29,786 nucleotides of DNA. It comes from Sulfurovum sp. GTDB taxonomy: Bacteria > Campylobacterota > Campylobacteria > Campylobacterales > Sulfurovaceae. Positions 29,713 through 29,786 of this stretch are shown here, one piece after another. Every line of letters starts with the position of its first letter. The stretch's first letter is position 1. The notes below the pieces were generated by a model. That model was not told the DNA's origin. It did no database searches and worked only from the letters and a program-made list of their open reading frames with translations. The translations under genes were made by a program, and so were the position numbers. The DNA lies in the NCBI GenBank assembly GCA_004377245.1, contig SOIK01000187.1, positions 1-29,786 on the forward strand, read 5' to 3'.

Positions 29713-29786
29713 TTAGTTTTTAAACCAACCCTTTACTCTGTCAAATGCAGAATCGAAAGTACTTTTATGAGGACGACTCTCTACAC
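29713..29786 (-). CDS. C-terminal end of an unidentified gene (5' end outside window)
   Basis: On the minus strand the last bases of the window read in one frame as VESRPHKSTFDSAFDRVKGW then FKN and a TAA stop at 29713-29715. The amphipathic, basic and aromatic ending looks like a real protein C-terminus, and it precedes the DPSL gene on the same strand. Only 23 codons are visible, so neither family nor function can be given. The frame could be chance. Confidence 0.4.
   Translation of the reverse strand, partial: VESRPHKSTFDSAFDRVKGWFKN

Overview
This AT-rich window looks like a chromosomal segment from a free-living member of the Campylobacterota (Epsilonproteobacteria), probably close to Sulfurovum or Sulfurimonas. 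The reasons are a purD / RDD / lptD / PRTase / pnp / atpE order that I recall from Helicobacter pylori, an Aer/CetB-type stand-alone PAS protein, a desulforubrerythrin like that of Campylobacter, an NhaD antiporter, and promoters that mostly show only a strong TATAAT box. I see no prophage, insertion sequence, CRISPR array or plasmid gene.

Layout. Positions 1-500 hold the 3' end of lon, followed by a 24-bp palindrome and a heptanucleotide tandem repeat. Positions 592-6094 (minus) are a four-gene signalling operon: PAS sensor, Hpt protein, membrane NIT-type hybrid histidine kinase, and CheY-like regulator. Its leader carries what I read as a divergent c-di-GMP-I (GEMM) riboswitch. Positions 6568-8792 (minus) hold a DUF721-like gene overlapping uvrC. 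Divergent from these are a very small LptM-like lipoprotein gene, nadB, nhaD, guaA and a transglutaminase-like protein. Then come sixA (minus), htpG, a cation-efflux transporter, hemD, 6S RNA, purD, an RDD protein, lptD, a J-domain protein, a PRTase-fold protein, pnp, atpE, tRNA-Leu(GAG), an HU protein, a DUF5718-like protein, and two minus-strand ferritin-like proteins (desulforubrerythrin and a DPSL-type thioferritin).

The most unusual signal is in the intergenic DNA. Three elements (6280-6449, 14271-14445, 18925-19026) are each one long inverted repeat folding into a single rod. All share one core: a 6x6 internal loop of invariant sequence capped by a small hairpin whose stem differs between copies but stays paired. 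Departures from perfect symmetry are strongly biased toward those that leave G-U pairs on the minus strand, and the invariant loop can form tandem sheared G-A pairs only on that strand. This suggests a structured RNA rather than a plain DNA palindrome. One copy supplies the last codons and the stop of sixA. A separate pair of GTAG-type REP hairpins lies between htpG and the cation-efflux gene and has created a false upstream start for that gene.

Functional links: hemD, nadB, guaA and purD are biosynthetic housekeeping genes; the lipoprotein and LptD both belong to LPS export; the last two genes handle peroxide and iron. The signalling operon appears to be a complete phosphorelay whose expression may follow c-di-GMP.
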